A stretch of 64,000 nucleotides of DNA from Aquipluma nitroreducens (GTDB taxonomy: Bacteria > Bacteroidota > Bacteroidia > Bacteroidales > Prolixibacteraceae): NCBI RefSeq assembly GCF_009689585.1, contig NZ_AP018694.1, positions 1,674,001 to 1,738,000 of the forward strand, written 5' to 3'. Under the pieces are notes generated by a model. The model was not told where the DNA came from, did no database searches, and was given only the letters and a program-made list of their open reading frames with translations. Below are positions 27,853 through 36,753 of this stretch, piece after piece (the first letter of the stretch is position 1; each line of letters starts with the position of its first letter). The position numbers and the translations under genes are program-made.

Positions 27853-29082
27853 ATGAAATTTGACGATTACCGTATATCTCCTGATATTAAGAGAAACCTT
27901 GAAACACTTGGATTTCGACGCCCCACCGACATTCAGTACAAAGCCATTACGCCGATCCTGAAAGGCGACGATGTTTTAGCCATTGCTCAAACCGGCACCG
28001 GTAAAACGGCAGCTTTTGCGATTCCCATTATCGACATAGTCCATCAGCAGAAAAGCAGTAGCCGAAGCGAATTCCTTTGTTGTCTGGTCATGGTTCCCAC
28101 TCGTGAACTGGCTTTGCAAATCACCGAAGTTTTTCAAACAATTGGCAAACATACCTTGGTAAAAACAGCCTGTGTATTTGGAGGAGTTGATCAGGAACCA
28201 CAAATTTCGAAGCTAAAAAGTGGTATTGACATTTTGGTGGCCACACCCGGACGAATGTTCGATTTGGTTAGCCAGGGACACATCCTGCTCGATAAAATAC
28301 AGATACTTGTGCTGGATGAGGCCGACCACATGCTGGCGCTTGGATTTATTAAAGACATCAGGCAATTGATTCACTTTTTACCCAAATACCGGCAAACACT
28401 TTTCTTTTCGGCAACCATCAATCCTGAAATTAAAGAACTGGCCTACTCGCTGGTTACAAACCCTATCCGGATTGAGATTTCACCCAAAGATCCGGTGGCA
28501 AAAAATGTAACTCACTCCGTGGCAATGATCGACATGGACGACAAACGTTTTTTTCTGGAAAGGCTGATCAAAGAACATCCCGAATCGAAAATACTGGTAT
28601 TTGTGCGAACCAAAGTTCGGGCAGAGCGTGTATTTAAGGCTATGGAACGAGTTGACATTAAAACCGTGACCATTCATGGTGATAAAGAGCAGAAAGACCG
28701 CCTGGATGTGATGACTTTATTTAAGTCAGGAGAAGTAAAAGTTTTGATCGCCACTGACGTTAGCGCGCGGGGTATCGACATTCCCGATGTTGATTATGTG
28801 ATCAATTACGATTTACCTGATGTGGCCGAAAACTACGTTCACCGCGTGGGTCGTACCGGTCGGGGAGTTAAAAAAGGGCTTGCAGTCTCGTTTTGTAGCC
28901 CTGAAGAAAAACCAGTGCTGGACGAAATAGAAACTTTTCTGGGGCAAAAAGTTAGTGTTTTAATTATCGACAAGGAAGAATACACCGCGACTGTTGATTT
29001 GTCGTTGGATAATCCGAACGACTGGAAAGCCCTGATGCGCGAGGAAGAACAAAAACCAAAATCGAAAAAGAAGAAAAAATAA
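27853..29082 (+). CDS. DEAD-box ATP-dependent RNA helicase
   Basis: A 409-residue cytoplasmic RNA helicase of the RhlE/CsdA kind. Motifs in order are the Q motif (FRRPTDIQYKAI), Walker A AQTGTGKT (45-52), PTREL, TPGR, DEAD (LDEADHML), SAT, then ARGID and HRVGRTGRG in the second RecA domain. A lysine-rich tail (KPKSKKKKK) may bind RNA. The ATG at 27853 is preferred over 27817: the broken copy at 25088 is conserved from this codon, and its upstream frame hits a stop. Roles in this family are ribosome assembly and mRNA decay. Confidence 0.95.
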   Translation: MKFDDYRISPDIKRNLETLGFRRPTDIQYKAITPILKGDDVLAIAQTGTGKTAAFAIPIIDIVHQQKSSSRSEFLCCLVMVPTRELALQITEVFQTIGKHTLVKTACVFGGVDQEPQISKLKSGIDILVATPGRMFDLVSQGHILLDKIQILVLDEADHMLALGFIKDIRQLIHFLPKYRQTLFFSATINPEIKELAYSLVTNPIRIEISPKDPVAKNVTHSVAMIDMDDKRFFLERLIKEHPESKILVFVRTKVRAERVFKAMERVDIKTVTIHGDKEQKDRLDVMTLFKSGEVKVLIATDVSARGIDIPDVDYVINYDLPDVAENYVHRVGRTGRGVKKGLAVSFCSPEEKPVLDEIETFLGQKVSVLIIDKEEYTATVDLSLDNPNDWKALMREEEQKPKSKKKKK

Positions 29083-29252
29083 AGTTAAGCAAGCTGTCAG
29101 CTTATTTCAGAAGCACATAACAAGAATTCTACTCCATTTCATTTTCAGAATGAGTCGGACAACCTAATTCTTTCGGAATTTGCAAATTATCAATTCAGCT
29201 AAGCCGAATAAAATTGCTAACTTTAGAGAAATAAACACTGTAAGATTCAACG

Positions 29253-29339
29253 ATGAAACGAGCCATGAGGAATAATTCCTCACACCAGAGAATGACTATT
29301 CGGGCGAGTTCCATATGGCAATTAAAAAACAAGTTATAG
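29253..29339 (+). other. 28-codon mini-frame with MKRA start
   Basis: The frame encodes MKRAMRNNSSHQRMTIRASS and eight more residues, and ends 4 bases before the lipoprotein gene at 29344. Its first 12 bases equal those of the frame at 13721, and a TAACTTTA element (29218-29225) lies 35 bases before it. It may be a leader peptide or a shared RNA leader; there is no protein family match that I know. Confidence 0.35.
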
Positions 29340-29343
29340 ACAT

Positions 29344-29574
29344 ATGAAAACAAAAAATCAATTTCTAATCCTTCTTCTTATTTCTGCATTCCTAATCCTG
29401 GGAAATAGCTGCACGATGGTTCGTCCGGCATATCACCATCCATCGAGAACTGTGATTATTCGTACCAACCCCAATGGCAAAGTACCACCGGGACATATGA
29501 AAAAAATGACCGGAGAAAAGAGCGCCAAGCATTATGCACCGGGACACAAGAAAAAGCACAAGAAAAATAGATAA
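29344..29574 (+). CDS. Small lipoprotein, function unknown
   Basis: A 76-residue protein with a lipoprotein signal (MKTKNQFLILLLISAFLILGNSC, lipobox Cys23). The mature part is short and basic, with PPGHMKKMTGEKSAKHYAPGHKKKHKK. Small Bacteroidota lipoproteins with this GHxKKxTGxKSAKxYAPG pattern are common, but no function is established. It follows the mini-frame at 29253 directly. Confidence 0.7.
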   Translation: MKTKNQFLILLLISAFLILGNSCTMVRPAYHHPSRTVIIRTNPNGKVPPGHMKKMTGEKSAKHYAPGHKKKHKKNR

Positions 29575-29576
29575 GT

Positions 29577-29611
29577 CAAAAGGTCCGGAGCTGAGTCATC
29601 CTGACCTTTTG
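29577..29611 (+). terminator. Weak terminator after the small lipoprotein gene
   Basis: CAAAAGGTC pairs with GACCTTTTG over a 17-base loop, immediately after the stop codon. There is no long U-tract. Confidence 0.5.
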
Positions 29612-29714
29612 CTGTTTATAAGTATATCCGGAAGAGAGTAAGATGTTAAACTTCATACAAGTATAATCTTAACACCAGCTGATTTCAAAAGCCTACCGGA
29701 TCGTAAAAACTCCC

Positions 29715-29746
29715 TTTCAAAATATTTCCCAAAAATATTAACTTTG
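29715..29746 (+). promoter_or_regulatory. Promoter of purM
   Basis: A -7 TAACTTTG (29739-29746) lies 20 bases after a near -33 TTTC (29715-29718) and 33 bases before the ATG. Confidence 0.5.
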
Positions 29747-29779
29747 CCGCACTTTAACTGATAAGGAAATTCAGATTGT

Positions 29780-30949
29780 ATGTCAGCAGATAACCGATAT
29801 ATGGCACGTGGCGTTTCAGCTTCGAAAGAAGACGTGCACAATGCCATCAAAAACATCGACAAAGGCTTGTATCCAAAGGCTTTTTGCAAGATCATCCCCG
29901 ATATTTTGGGAGGCGACCCTGCTTGGTGCAACATTATGCACGCCGATGGCGCTGGCACCAAATCGTCGTTGGCTTACCTCTACTGGAAAGAAACCGGCGA
30001 CATTTCGGTATGGAAAGGCATTGCGCAAGATGCCATTATCATGAATCTCGACGATTTGCTTTGCGTGGGCGCAACTGATAACATTTTGTTATCGTCGACC
30101 ATTGGCCGTAACAAAAACCGGATTCCGGGCGAAGTCATCGCCGCCATCATCAACGGAACCGAAGAGTTGTGCACCGAATTGCGCGAAATGGGTGTCAACA
30201 TTTACCCTACTGGTGGCGAAACTGCCGATGTGGGCGACGTGGTGCGCACCATCATTGTCGATTCGACAGTCACTTGCCGCATGAAACGCGAAGATGTAAT
30301 TTCTGCGGATAACATTCAGGCTGGCGATGTAATTGTCGGTTTGGCCTCATTCGGACAGGCTACTTACGAAAAAGAATACAATGGCGGAATGGGCAGCAAC
30401 GGCCTGACTTCCGCACGTCACGACGTATTTGCCAATTACCTGGCTCAAAAATATCCTGAAAGTTTCGATCCGGAAGTTCCGGCTGATCTCATTTATTCAG
30501 GAAACAAAAAACTGACCGAAGCCATTGCTGGAGTTGGTCTGGATGCCGGAAAACTGGTGCTCTCTCCTACCCGCACCTACGCGCCGGTAGTGAAAGATTT
30601 ACTGGAAGCGCTCCGGAAAAATATTCATGGCATGATTCACTGCTCGGGTGGGGCTCAAACCAAAGTGCTGCATTTTGTCGATAAAGTGCATGTGATTAAA
30701 AACAACCTGTTCGATGTTCCGCCGTTGTTTAAAATGATTCAGGAAGAATCGGGAACCAGTTGGCAGGAAATGTACAAGGTTTTCAACATGGGTCACCGTT
30801 TCGAGGTTTATCTCGCCCCTGAATTTGCTGCTGAAGTAATCGCTATTTCTGAAAAATACAACATCGAAGCCCGCATCGTTGGGCGCGTTGAGGCCGCTGA
30901 AGGCAAAAAACTTACCATCAAGTCGCAGTTTGGCGAATTCGAATATTAG
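29780..30949 (+). CDS. purM: Phosphoribosylformylglycinamidine cyclo-ligase (AIR synthetase)
   Basis: It closes the imidazole ring in purine synthesis, making AIR from FGAM with ATP. The 389 residues have the PurM-like two-domain layout. The N-terminal part carries HADGAGTKSSLAYLYWKETGD and AQDAIIMNLDDLLCVGATD, and GGETADVGDVVRTIIVDSTV follows. The C-terminal part has GLASFGQATYEKEYNGGMGSNGLTSARHD. It is longer than the roughly 345 residues of the E. coli enzyme, as in many Bacteroidota. It leads a tight plus-strand series with prfA and pyrF, and is in the same pathway as purN at 57470. Confidence 0.9.
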   Translation: MSADNRYMARGVSASKEDVHNAIKNIDKGLYPKAFCKIIPDILGGDPAWCNIMHADGAGTKSSLAYLYWKETGDISVWKGIAQDAIIMNLDDLLCVGATDNILLSSTIGRNKNRIPGEVIAAIINGTEELCTELREMGVNIYPTGGETADVGDVVRTIIVDSTVTCRMKREDVISADNIQAGDVIVGLASFGQATYEKEYNGGMGSNGLTSARHDVFANYLAQKYPESFDPEVPADLIYSGNKKLTEAIAGVGLDAGKLVLSPTRTYAPVVKDLLEALRKNIHGMIHCSGGAQTKVLHFVDKVHVIKNNLFDVPPLFKMIQEESGTSWQEMYKVFNMGHRFEVYLAPEFAAEVIAISEKYNIEARIVGRVEAAEGKKLTIKSQFGEFEY

Positions 30950-31016
30950 CTACGCCCTGCGGAATACCCAGGCATTGGTTTAATATCTTTATTTCAAAAT
31001 CTATCATTTTTATCAT

Positions 31017-32102
31017 ATGGCAGACTATTCATTAATGGAAAAATACGAATCGATCCGATATCGGTTCGAAGAAGTTGGCTCACAAATTACCGATCCGTCG
31101 GTGATGGGCGACATGAAACGCTACGTCAAACTCAATCAGGAATACAAGCGGTTGGAATTACTGACAACAGCATTCAAAGATTACAAATCAACAATCGATA
31201 ATATCGAATCGGGCAAGCAAATGCTGGCCGAAGAAACCGACGAGGATATCCGCGAAATGGCGCGTGAAGAAGTTGAAGCTTCGGAAGCGTTGATTCCTGA
31301 AAAAGAACAAAATATCAAATTGCTGTTGATACCGGCCGATCCGGAAGATGGCAAAAATGCCATTCTCGAAATCCGTGCCGGAACCGGTGGCGACGAAGCC
31401 AGTATTTTTGCAGGCGATTTATTCCGCATGTACTCCAAATTCTGCGAACGCCGCGGCTGGCGATTGGAAATCACCAATACAAGCGAAGGTACTTCCGGAG
31501 GTTTTAAGGAAATTGTAGCCACTATTACCGGCGAAGGAGTTTATGGCGTGATGAAATACGAATCGGGAGTTCACCGCGTGCAGCGCGTGCCACAAACCGA
31601 AACACAGGGTCGTGTGCATACATCAGCAGCTACCGTGGCTGTTTTGCCTGAAGCCGAGGAGTTCGACATTGACTTGCGCGACAGCGACATCCGAAAAGAC
31701 ACCTACTGTTCTTCAGGACCTGGAGGACAGTCGGTAAATACAACTTATTCGGCTATTCGTTTGACTCACATTCCAACCGGAATCGTGGTAACTTGTCAGG
31801 ATCAAAAATCGCAGATTAAGAACCTTGCAAAAGCGATGATCGAGTTGCGAACCCGTATTTACAACCAGGAACACCAGAAATATCTTGATGCCATTGCTTC
31901 GAAACGAAAGACCATGGTTTCAACCGGAGACCGTTCGGCAAAAATCCGCACCTACAACTGGCCACAGGGAAGAATTACTGACCACCGCATCAATCTGACG
32001 ATTTACAATCTTCAAGCAGTTGTTGGCGGGGACCTGGATGAAATCATCGACAAATTGCAGGTGGAAGAAAACGCAGAACGACTGAAAGAAGCTGAAATTT
32101 AA
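31017..32102 (+). CDS. prfA: Peptide chain release factor 1
   Basis: It ends translation at UAA and UAG. The 361 residues include the codon-reading PxT motif (PQT in RVQRVPQTETQGRVHTSA, near residue 190) and the peptidyl-hydrolysis motif GGQ (SSGPGGQSVN, near residue 236), which is normally methylated by PrmC. The protein is complete and ordinary. It lies 67 bases after purM and 48 bases before pyrF; a 33-base palindrome starts 3 bases after its stop. Confidence 0.96.
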   Translation: MADYSLMEKYESIRYRFEEVGSQITDPSVMGDMKRYVKLNQEYKRLELLTTAFKDYKSTIDNIESGKQMLAEETDEDIREMAREEVEASEALIPEKEQNIKLLLIPADPEDGKNAILEIRAGTGGDEASIFAGDLFRMYSKFCERRGWRLEITNTSEGTSGGFKEIVATITGEGVYGVMKYESGVHRVQRVPQTETQGRVHTSAATVAVLPEAEEFDIDLRDSDIRKDTYCSSGPGGQSVNTTYSAIRLTHIPTGIVVTCQDQKSQIKNLAKAMIELRTRIYNQEHQKYLDAIASKRKTMVSTGDRSAKIRTYNWPQGRITDHRINLTIYNLQAVVGGDLDEIIDKLQVEENAERLKEAEI

Positions 32103-32104
32103 TA

Positions 32105-32137
32105 AGTGAGCAGGTGACTTGAAGTCACCCGCTCACT
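32105..32137. repeat. 33-base palindrome, copy 3
   Basis: The outer arms are AGTGAGC / GCTCACT and the inner arms GGTGACTT / AAGTCACC around a single G. It starts 3 bases after the prfA stop and ends 13 bases before pyrF. Confidence 0.85.
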
Positions 32138-32150
32138 AAACAAAAATATT

Positions 32151-32984
32151 ATGAACAAGGAACAACTTTTTGAACAGATTAAACTGAAGCGCAGCTTTTT
32201 GTGCGTTGGATTAGATACCGATATTCTGAAAATCCCGCGTTTCCTGAACGAAACCAGCGATCCGATTTTTGCTTTCAACAAAGAAATTATCGATGCTACG
32301 CAGGATTTGTGCGTTGCCTATAAACCTAACCTCGCTTTTTACGAAAGCCAGGGAGTTGCCGGATGGATCAGCCTTGAGAAAACCGTGAGATACATACGCG
32401 AAAAATATCCGGAGCAGTTCATCATTGCAGATGCCAAACGTGGCGATATCGGCAACACCTCGAATTTATATGCCCGTGCATTTTTCGACCACATGGATTT
32501 TGATGCGGTAACCGTTGCGCCATACATGGGCGAAGATTCCATTAAACCGTTCATGACTTACCTCGACCGTTGGGTGATTGTTTTGGCGCTGACCTCGAAC
32601 AAAGGAGCAGCCGATTTTCAATACCTGAAGAATGCTGAAACAGGAGAGCAATTGTTTGAATCTGTGCTGAAAACCTCTCAAACTTGGGGAACTACCGACA
32701 ATATGATGTATGTAGTTGGCGCCACCAAAGCCGAAAAACTAGAAGAAATACGCGAACTGGTTCCGGATCATTTTCTATTGGTTCCGGGAGTTGGCGCTCA
32801 AGGTGGAAGCCTGGAAGAAGTAGCAAAATTTGGCATGAACGACATGTGCGGGTTGTTGGTCAACTCGTCGCGCCAGATTATTTATGCTTCGGATGGCGAA
32901 GACTTTGCCGAAAAAGCCCGCAACGAAGCCATCAATGTTCAGCTTGAAATGGAAGAATTGCTGTTGGAAGCAGATTTGATGTAA
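32151..32984 (+). CDS. pyrF: Orotidine 5'-phosphate decarboxylase (type 2)
   Basis: It makes UMP from OMP, the last step of de novo pyrimidine synthesis. At 277 residues it is the longer type 2 form. Visible are FLCVGLDTD near the N-terminus, [10 protein letters not shown], the catalytic [13 protein letters not shown] (from about residue 92, Asp94) and [12 protein letters not shown]. It lies close behind prfA, with the 33-base palindrome between them, and may share its transcript. Confidence 0.95.
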   Translation: MNKEQLFEQIKLKRSFLCVGLDTDILKIPRFLNETSDPIFAFNKEIIDATQDLCVAYKPNLAFYESQGVAGWISLEKTVRYIREKYPEQFIIADAKRGDIGNTSNLYARAFFDHMDFDAVTVAPYMGEDSIKPFMTYLDRWVIVLALTSNKGAADFQYLKNAETGEQLFESVLKTSQTWGTTDNMMYVVGATKAEKLEEIRELVPDHFLLVPGVGAQGGSLEEVAKFGMNDMCGLLVNSSRQIIYASDGEDFAEKARNEAINVQLEMEELLLEADLM

Positions 32985-33001
32985 AATACCCGCATCAAGT
33001 C

Positions 33002-33087
33002 ATCCTGAACGTTCGACTGAGCTCACGTCAAAGGCTTATTTCAGGATCACAACATATTAACGACAGACCCCGAAATAAATTCGGGGT
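33002..33087. repeat. Two intergenic hairpins after pyrF
   Basis: The first has arms ATCCTGAA / TTCAGGAT (33002-33047) and the second ACCCCGAA / TTCGGGGT (33067-33087). Hairpins of this wording are widespread between Bacteroidota genes. They may be terminators or dispersed repeats. Confidence 0.55.
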
Positions 33088-33106
33088 GACAGGTTTCAAA
33101 TAAAAA

Positions 33107-33153
33107 AACTCCGGAAAGCCTTCTGAAAAGAAGATTTTCCGGAGTTTTTGTTT
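33107..33153 (+). terminator. 47-base hairpin, copy A
   Basis: AACTCCGGAAA pairs with TTTCCGGAGTT, followed by a T-run. The 43-47 base element recurs at 36047 with only four differences, and even the loop (GCCTT-TGAAAAGAAGA) is conserved. Confidence 0.75.
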
Positions 33154-33224
33154 TATATTTAGTATTATTTTCATCATAACGCAACCCTTTCACAACTACC
33201 CTCATCTAACAACAAAAAACTGCA

Positions 33225-34637
33225 ATGAAGAGGAACCTTCTAATTGTTTGTATTTGCGCAATACTTGTGTCTATCACAGCGACGTCCTTTGCACAAAAGT
33301 TATCTTTCGGAGAATATACCGGCATCAACTTCTCCAACCTTCACGGAAATCTGACTACAAATAAATGGGTATCGAAACCAGGATCATCCGCCGGATTCTT
33401 CGTTGAATACAATCTGGGAAAATTATTCTCAGTACAGTCAGAAATTGGCTTTATAAGCCAGTATTACGAGATGAAATCGTATAACCAGCAAAATTATTAT
33501 CCGGTTGCTTATCCCATGGATTACATGTTATATGGTTATTCCAACTCATGGTATCCGGTGTATGAACCTTCCAAATGGGATTTTTCCTTTTTACGCGTCC
33601 CATTGTTAGTCAAATATAAAACGCCCACCCGATTGCAGTTGGCAATCGGTGGCGGTTTGTACTATTCGATTTTATTGAATGACGACCTAACCAACGCTGA
33701 AAGGGATGCAGCAGAAAAGGAAGATCGAAGAATTTATCCGCCAACGCACGACTGGGGTTATTTGTTTGCAGCCGATCTTTCCTATCCAATTACCAATGAT
33801 ATCCGACTTTTTGTCTCAAGCAGATTGGCAACAGGGCAAAAGGTTTTTATCGAAAGTTTGAAGGGCAAAAATGGAAGCAGTGAACTTGGCTTTGGAATAA
33901 AATACACTCCAAAAAGCAAAAAGGAAGGCTTCCAGAAGGTTGAAACAAACATTCCGGATAGCTCAAAAACAAAGTGCTACATCAGGCCAGTTGCGGGTAT
34001 TTTATTGGGATGGAATTCTTCTTCAACAAAACCAGGTAATTATTCTACCAACATAGGTTCCACCACCGGATTAGCTTTCGACTATCGGCTTAACAATACA
34101 GTATTACTTCAAACCGGAATACTTTTCGAGCGGAAAGGTTACGCTCTTGCTGACAGCAGCCTCTATTATCACCGATTTGCTTCTGACAGCAAATACAAAA
34201 GGAATAGCATTGATTCAAAGATCGACCTAGATTATCTGACTATTCCTTTAAATATCAAATTCTCATTCGGTAATCCGTTTACGTTCTATTTTGACTTTGG
34301 CGTATACACCGGATTTAAAGTCAATGCGTTATGCCATGGAACAGCGATCAGGAAATACATAAGTTCGTCAAGTTATACTATTGAGAAGATAAACATCAAC
34401 GATGCAGTTGAAGGCTATTATAAAGATGTTGACTTTGGGTACCAAACTGGCTTGGGATTTCAGTTTCCATTCAGAAAGAATTTGAAATTTGATCTCGGAA
34501 TCGTCTATTCGGGTAGCTTCTCTCCAATCATAAAAGATCCGGAAGAAAATACAACTCCATACGCAAACGACGACCGTTCGATAAAGAATGGAACAATCGC
34601 TCTACAGTTTGGATTACAAATACCCATTACCCACTAA
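33225..34637 (+). CDS. Outer-membrane beta-barrel protein with two tandem barrel domains
   Basis: A 470-residue exported protein (signal MKRNLLIVCICAILVSITATSFA). It is made of two similar PorT/OMP_b-brl-like halves, about 24-236 and 247-470. Each starts with a short strand, then a G-x-x-x-G segment and an extended strand ending in a glycine-aromatic (SVQSEIGFISQYYE in the first, LLQTGILFERKGYA in the second). The C-terminus (ALQFGLQIPITH) lacks a terminal Phe. Function is unknown. It is 18 bases before the lipoprotein gene at 34656, so the two are probably co-transcribed. Confidence 0.75.
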   Translation: MKRNLLIVCICAILVSITATSFAQKLSFGEYTGINFSNLHGNLTTNKWVSKPGSSAGFFVEYNLGKLFSVQSEIGFISQYYEMKSYNQQNYYPVAYPMDYMLYGYSNSWYPVYEPSKWDFSFLRVPLLVKYKTPTRLQLAIGGGLYYSILLNDDLTNAERDAAEKEDRRIYPPTHDWGYLFAADLSYPITNDIRLFVSSRLATGQKVFIESLKGKNGSSELGFGIKYTPKSKKEGFQKVETNIPDSSKTKCYIRPVAGILLGWNSSSTKPGNYSTNIGSTTGLAFDYRLNNTVLLQTGILFERKGYALADSSLYYHRFASDSKYKRNSIDSKIDLDYLTIPLNIKFSFGNPFTFYFDFGVYTGFKVNALCHGTAIRKYISSSSYTIEKININDAVEGYYKDVDFGYQTGLGFQFPFRKNLKFDLGIVYSGSFSPIIKDPEENTTPYANDDRSIKNGTIALQFGLQIPITH

Positions 34638-34655
34638 CCGCCTAATCTGAATCAA

Positions 34656-35996
34656 ATGAAACAGTTAACAATCAAATACAGACTAAATAATCTGCTTTTT
34701 AAATGGATTAGAATACCATTACTGGTACTTTCAATTTGTGTCGCCAACTCGTGTAACAATTACCCTGATCCTTCAACTGAAACACTTGTCAATTATAATG
34801 TTAGCTACATGAATCCCAATCAGATTTCGATTGGCGGCGAATACCTGAACGATAGTATTTATGTCCAGATTTATAATTACAAATCCCCTCAGGATATTAG
34901 TAATTTTACTGTCGAATTTAAAGTTCAAAAAGGCGGCGGATCAGTTGACCAACAACAGGTTAAAACCCGAAAAGACGGAAAGGCTGCAACTCGTTGGAAA
35001 CTTGGAACCGATTCGTTTACACAAATTGCGACTGCTCAAGTTACTGATCCTGATGGCAACTTGCTTCCTGAAGCAACTATAACAGCGCATGGGATACTCT
35101 ACAATGCGTGGAATGAAATCGATTACTCTCCGCTTAACCAACTCTCTGGCATGGCTTCGGATACCTTAACCCACCAAAGCTGGATGATTTCGGTAGGTAG
35201 AATTTACAAACTAGAAACCAACTTTCTGGATTGGCAAAGCTTATCCACCCAACCGATAAATAGTCCAAGAGAGATTGAGATTGATAAAAACGGGATCATA
35301 TACGTTGGGACCTGGAATGGCGAATTGTATAAAAGTACGAATCACGGGCAAACATGGATAAAATGCACAAACCCAATACCCGACCGCCCCTATTACTTCG
35401 ATCTTTGGATAACCAACGATGACAATCTTTGGGCAACTGTTTACGGAAATGGATTGTGGCATTCGAAAGACGGAGGATTGACATGGTCGAATCCGGCAAA
35501 TGGGGCCGACAAAAGCACTTCAATTAGTGGAATGTACAGGTTGAAAAATAATTGGATTGTGTCGTTGATTGCACCAACAGGGCAAGGAATGTCGGTCATG
35601 AAATCGGAAAATGATGGGAAAACTTGGACCACACTTATTACTCCGAATTATCCTTACAGCCTTTTTGTTACAAAAAATGATGAAATAATAGTTTTAACAC
35701 AAACTGACGGGGGTATTTACAAATCAACCGACTTGGGAAAAACTTACAATCGGGTGTATTCGGCCTCAGTAGCATTTAATACGGGCTCTCCTCAAAGCTA
35801 TGTTAATAAGTTCGGACCTGATTTTTATATTATTATCCCTGGATATGGCGTGCTAACAACAAAAGACTTTGACCACTTTGAAACACTGCTGACAGAAGCG
35901 TATGTTAACGGACTTTACCTCGACCATACTGGTTCGGTATACGCCAAAGGAACATTGAATAAACTATACAGCACATTCATTTACAATAGAAAATAA
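34656..35996 (+). CDS. Lipoprotein with Asp-box (BNR) beta-propeller
   Basis: A 446-residue exported lipoprotein; the lipobox is in SICVANSC. An Ig-like part (about 40-145; VEFKVQKGGGSVDQQQVKTRKDGKAATRWKLG) is followed by a propeller (about 160-446). At least four Asp-box repeats are visible: KSTNHGQTWIKC, SKDGGLTWSNP, SENDGKTWTTL and KSTDLGKTYNRV. Such propellers bind or process glycans or proteins; no catalytic residues of sialidases are evident. It lies in an apparent operon with the barrel protein, suggesting a surface complex. Confidence 0.75.
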   Translation: MKQLTIKYRLNNLLFKWIRIPLLVLSICVANSCNNYPDPSTETLVNYNVSYMNPNQISIGGEYLNDSIYVQIYNYKSPQDISNFTVEFKVQKGGGSVDQQQVKTRKDGKAATRWKLGTDSFTQIATAQVTDPDGNLLPEATITAHGILYNAWNEIDYSPLNQLSGMASDTLTHQSWMISVGRIYKLETNFLDWQSLSTQPINSPREIEIDKNGIIYVGTWNGELYKSTNHGQTWIKCTNPIPDRPYYFDLWITNDDNLWATVYGNGLWHSKDGGLTWSNPANGADKSTSISGMYRLKNNWIVSLIAPTGQGMSVMKSENDGKTWTTLITPNYPYSLFVTKNDEIIVLTQTDGGIYKSTDLGKTYNRVYSASVAFNTGSPQSYVNKFGPDFYIIIPGYGVLTTKDFDHFETLLTEAYVNGLYLDHTGSVYAKGTLNKLYSTFIYNRK

Positions 35997-36046
35997 CTTG
36001 TGACCAATCATCCAACCAATATCGTCTGGGAAAAAAGAAACGATTT

Positions 36047-36093
36047 AACTCCAGGAAGCCTTTTGAAAAGAAGATTTCCCGGAGTTTTTGTTT
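36047..36093 (+). terminator. 47-base hairpin, copy B
   Basis: It matches 33107-33153 at 43 of 47 positions, in the same orientation, and follows the lipoprotein gene. The T-run supports termination. It lies between convergent genes. Confidence 0.75.
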
Positions 36094-36100
36094 CTAAAAG

Positions 36101-36640
36101 TTATCCTTGAAACAGCAGTGTCAAAAACAAATACCGGCATATCATGCCTATAAAACTGAAGAACAGCGCTTCTTTCACCCGATATTTCAACATTCCGGCA
36201 GCCAGTGAAATGATGGGCGAAGAAAGTGGCAGAAGATTAGATAGAAAAAGTGCCCAATTCCCGTATTTCCGGATCTCATCTTCGGCTTTTTCATAGCGCT
36301 TCTGTCCAATCAAGTTATCGATTATTTTTGCGCTGAAGAAATAGCCGATGAGGTAGTCAATCGTTTGAGATGCCATTGCTGTAGCAACTGCCACCATATT
36401 AAGGATCAGTGGATCGTAACCGGTTCGAAGGTAAAAGATGAAGGCCAGCTCCATGGGCATAAGCAGAAAAAAGAACAAATACCCAAAGAAATTCACAATC
36501 GCAAAGGAGTATATACTCCTTTCACCCGATTCATAAATATCCCGACCAATGGTTAGCGAAGCAATAACGGCCATCAGCACGATCAAAAATGCAAGTATGA
36601 TTAATCGCCGATAATCGATATGGGTAACCTTCATATTCAT
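36101..36640 (-). CDS. VTT-domain (DedA/YqaA-like) membrane protein
   Basis: A 179-residue inner-membrane protein with about five hydrophobic segments and the VTT-type core: a polar-flanked AYYFxxK-like segment (YLIGYFFSAKIIDNLIGQKRYEKAEDEIRKYGNWALFLSNLLPLSSPIISLAAGMLKY). Family members move lipids such as undecaprenyl phosphate or phosphatidylethanolamine, but the role here is not known. A candidate -7 element TAAATTTG is on the minus strand at 36667-36674. It is divergent from apbE. Confidence 0.75.
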   Translation of the reverse strand: MNMKVTHIDYRRLIILAFLIVLMAVIASLTIGRDIYESGERSIYSFAIVNFFGYLFFFLLMPMELAFIFYLRTGYDPLILNMVAVATAMASQTIDYLIGYFFSAKIIDNLIGQKRYEKAEDEIRKYGNWALFLSNLLPLSSPIISLAAGMLKYRVKEALFFSFIGMICRYLFLTLLFQG

Positions 36641-36753
36641 CGCTGAGTTAAATTTGTTGCTTCATTCAAATTTAAGTAATCATTTTGAGAATGTCAGAAA
36701 ATAAACCCAAATTGCATCAATGACTTTTTACCTGAATCGCTAAAACAAACTAC

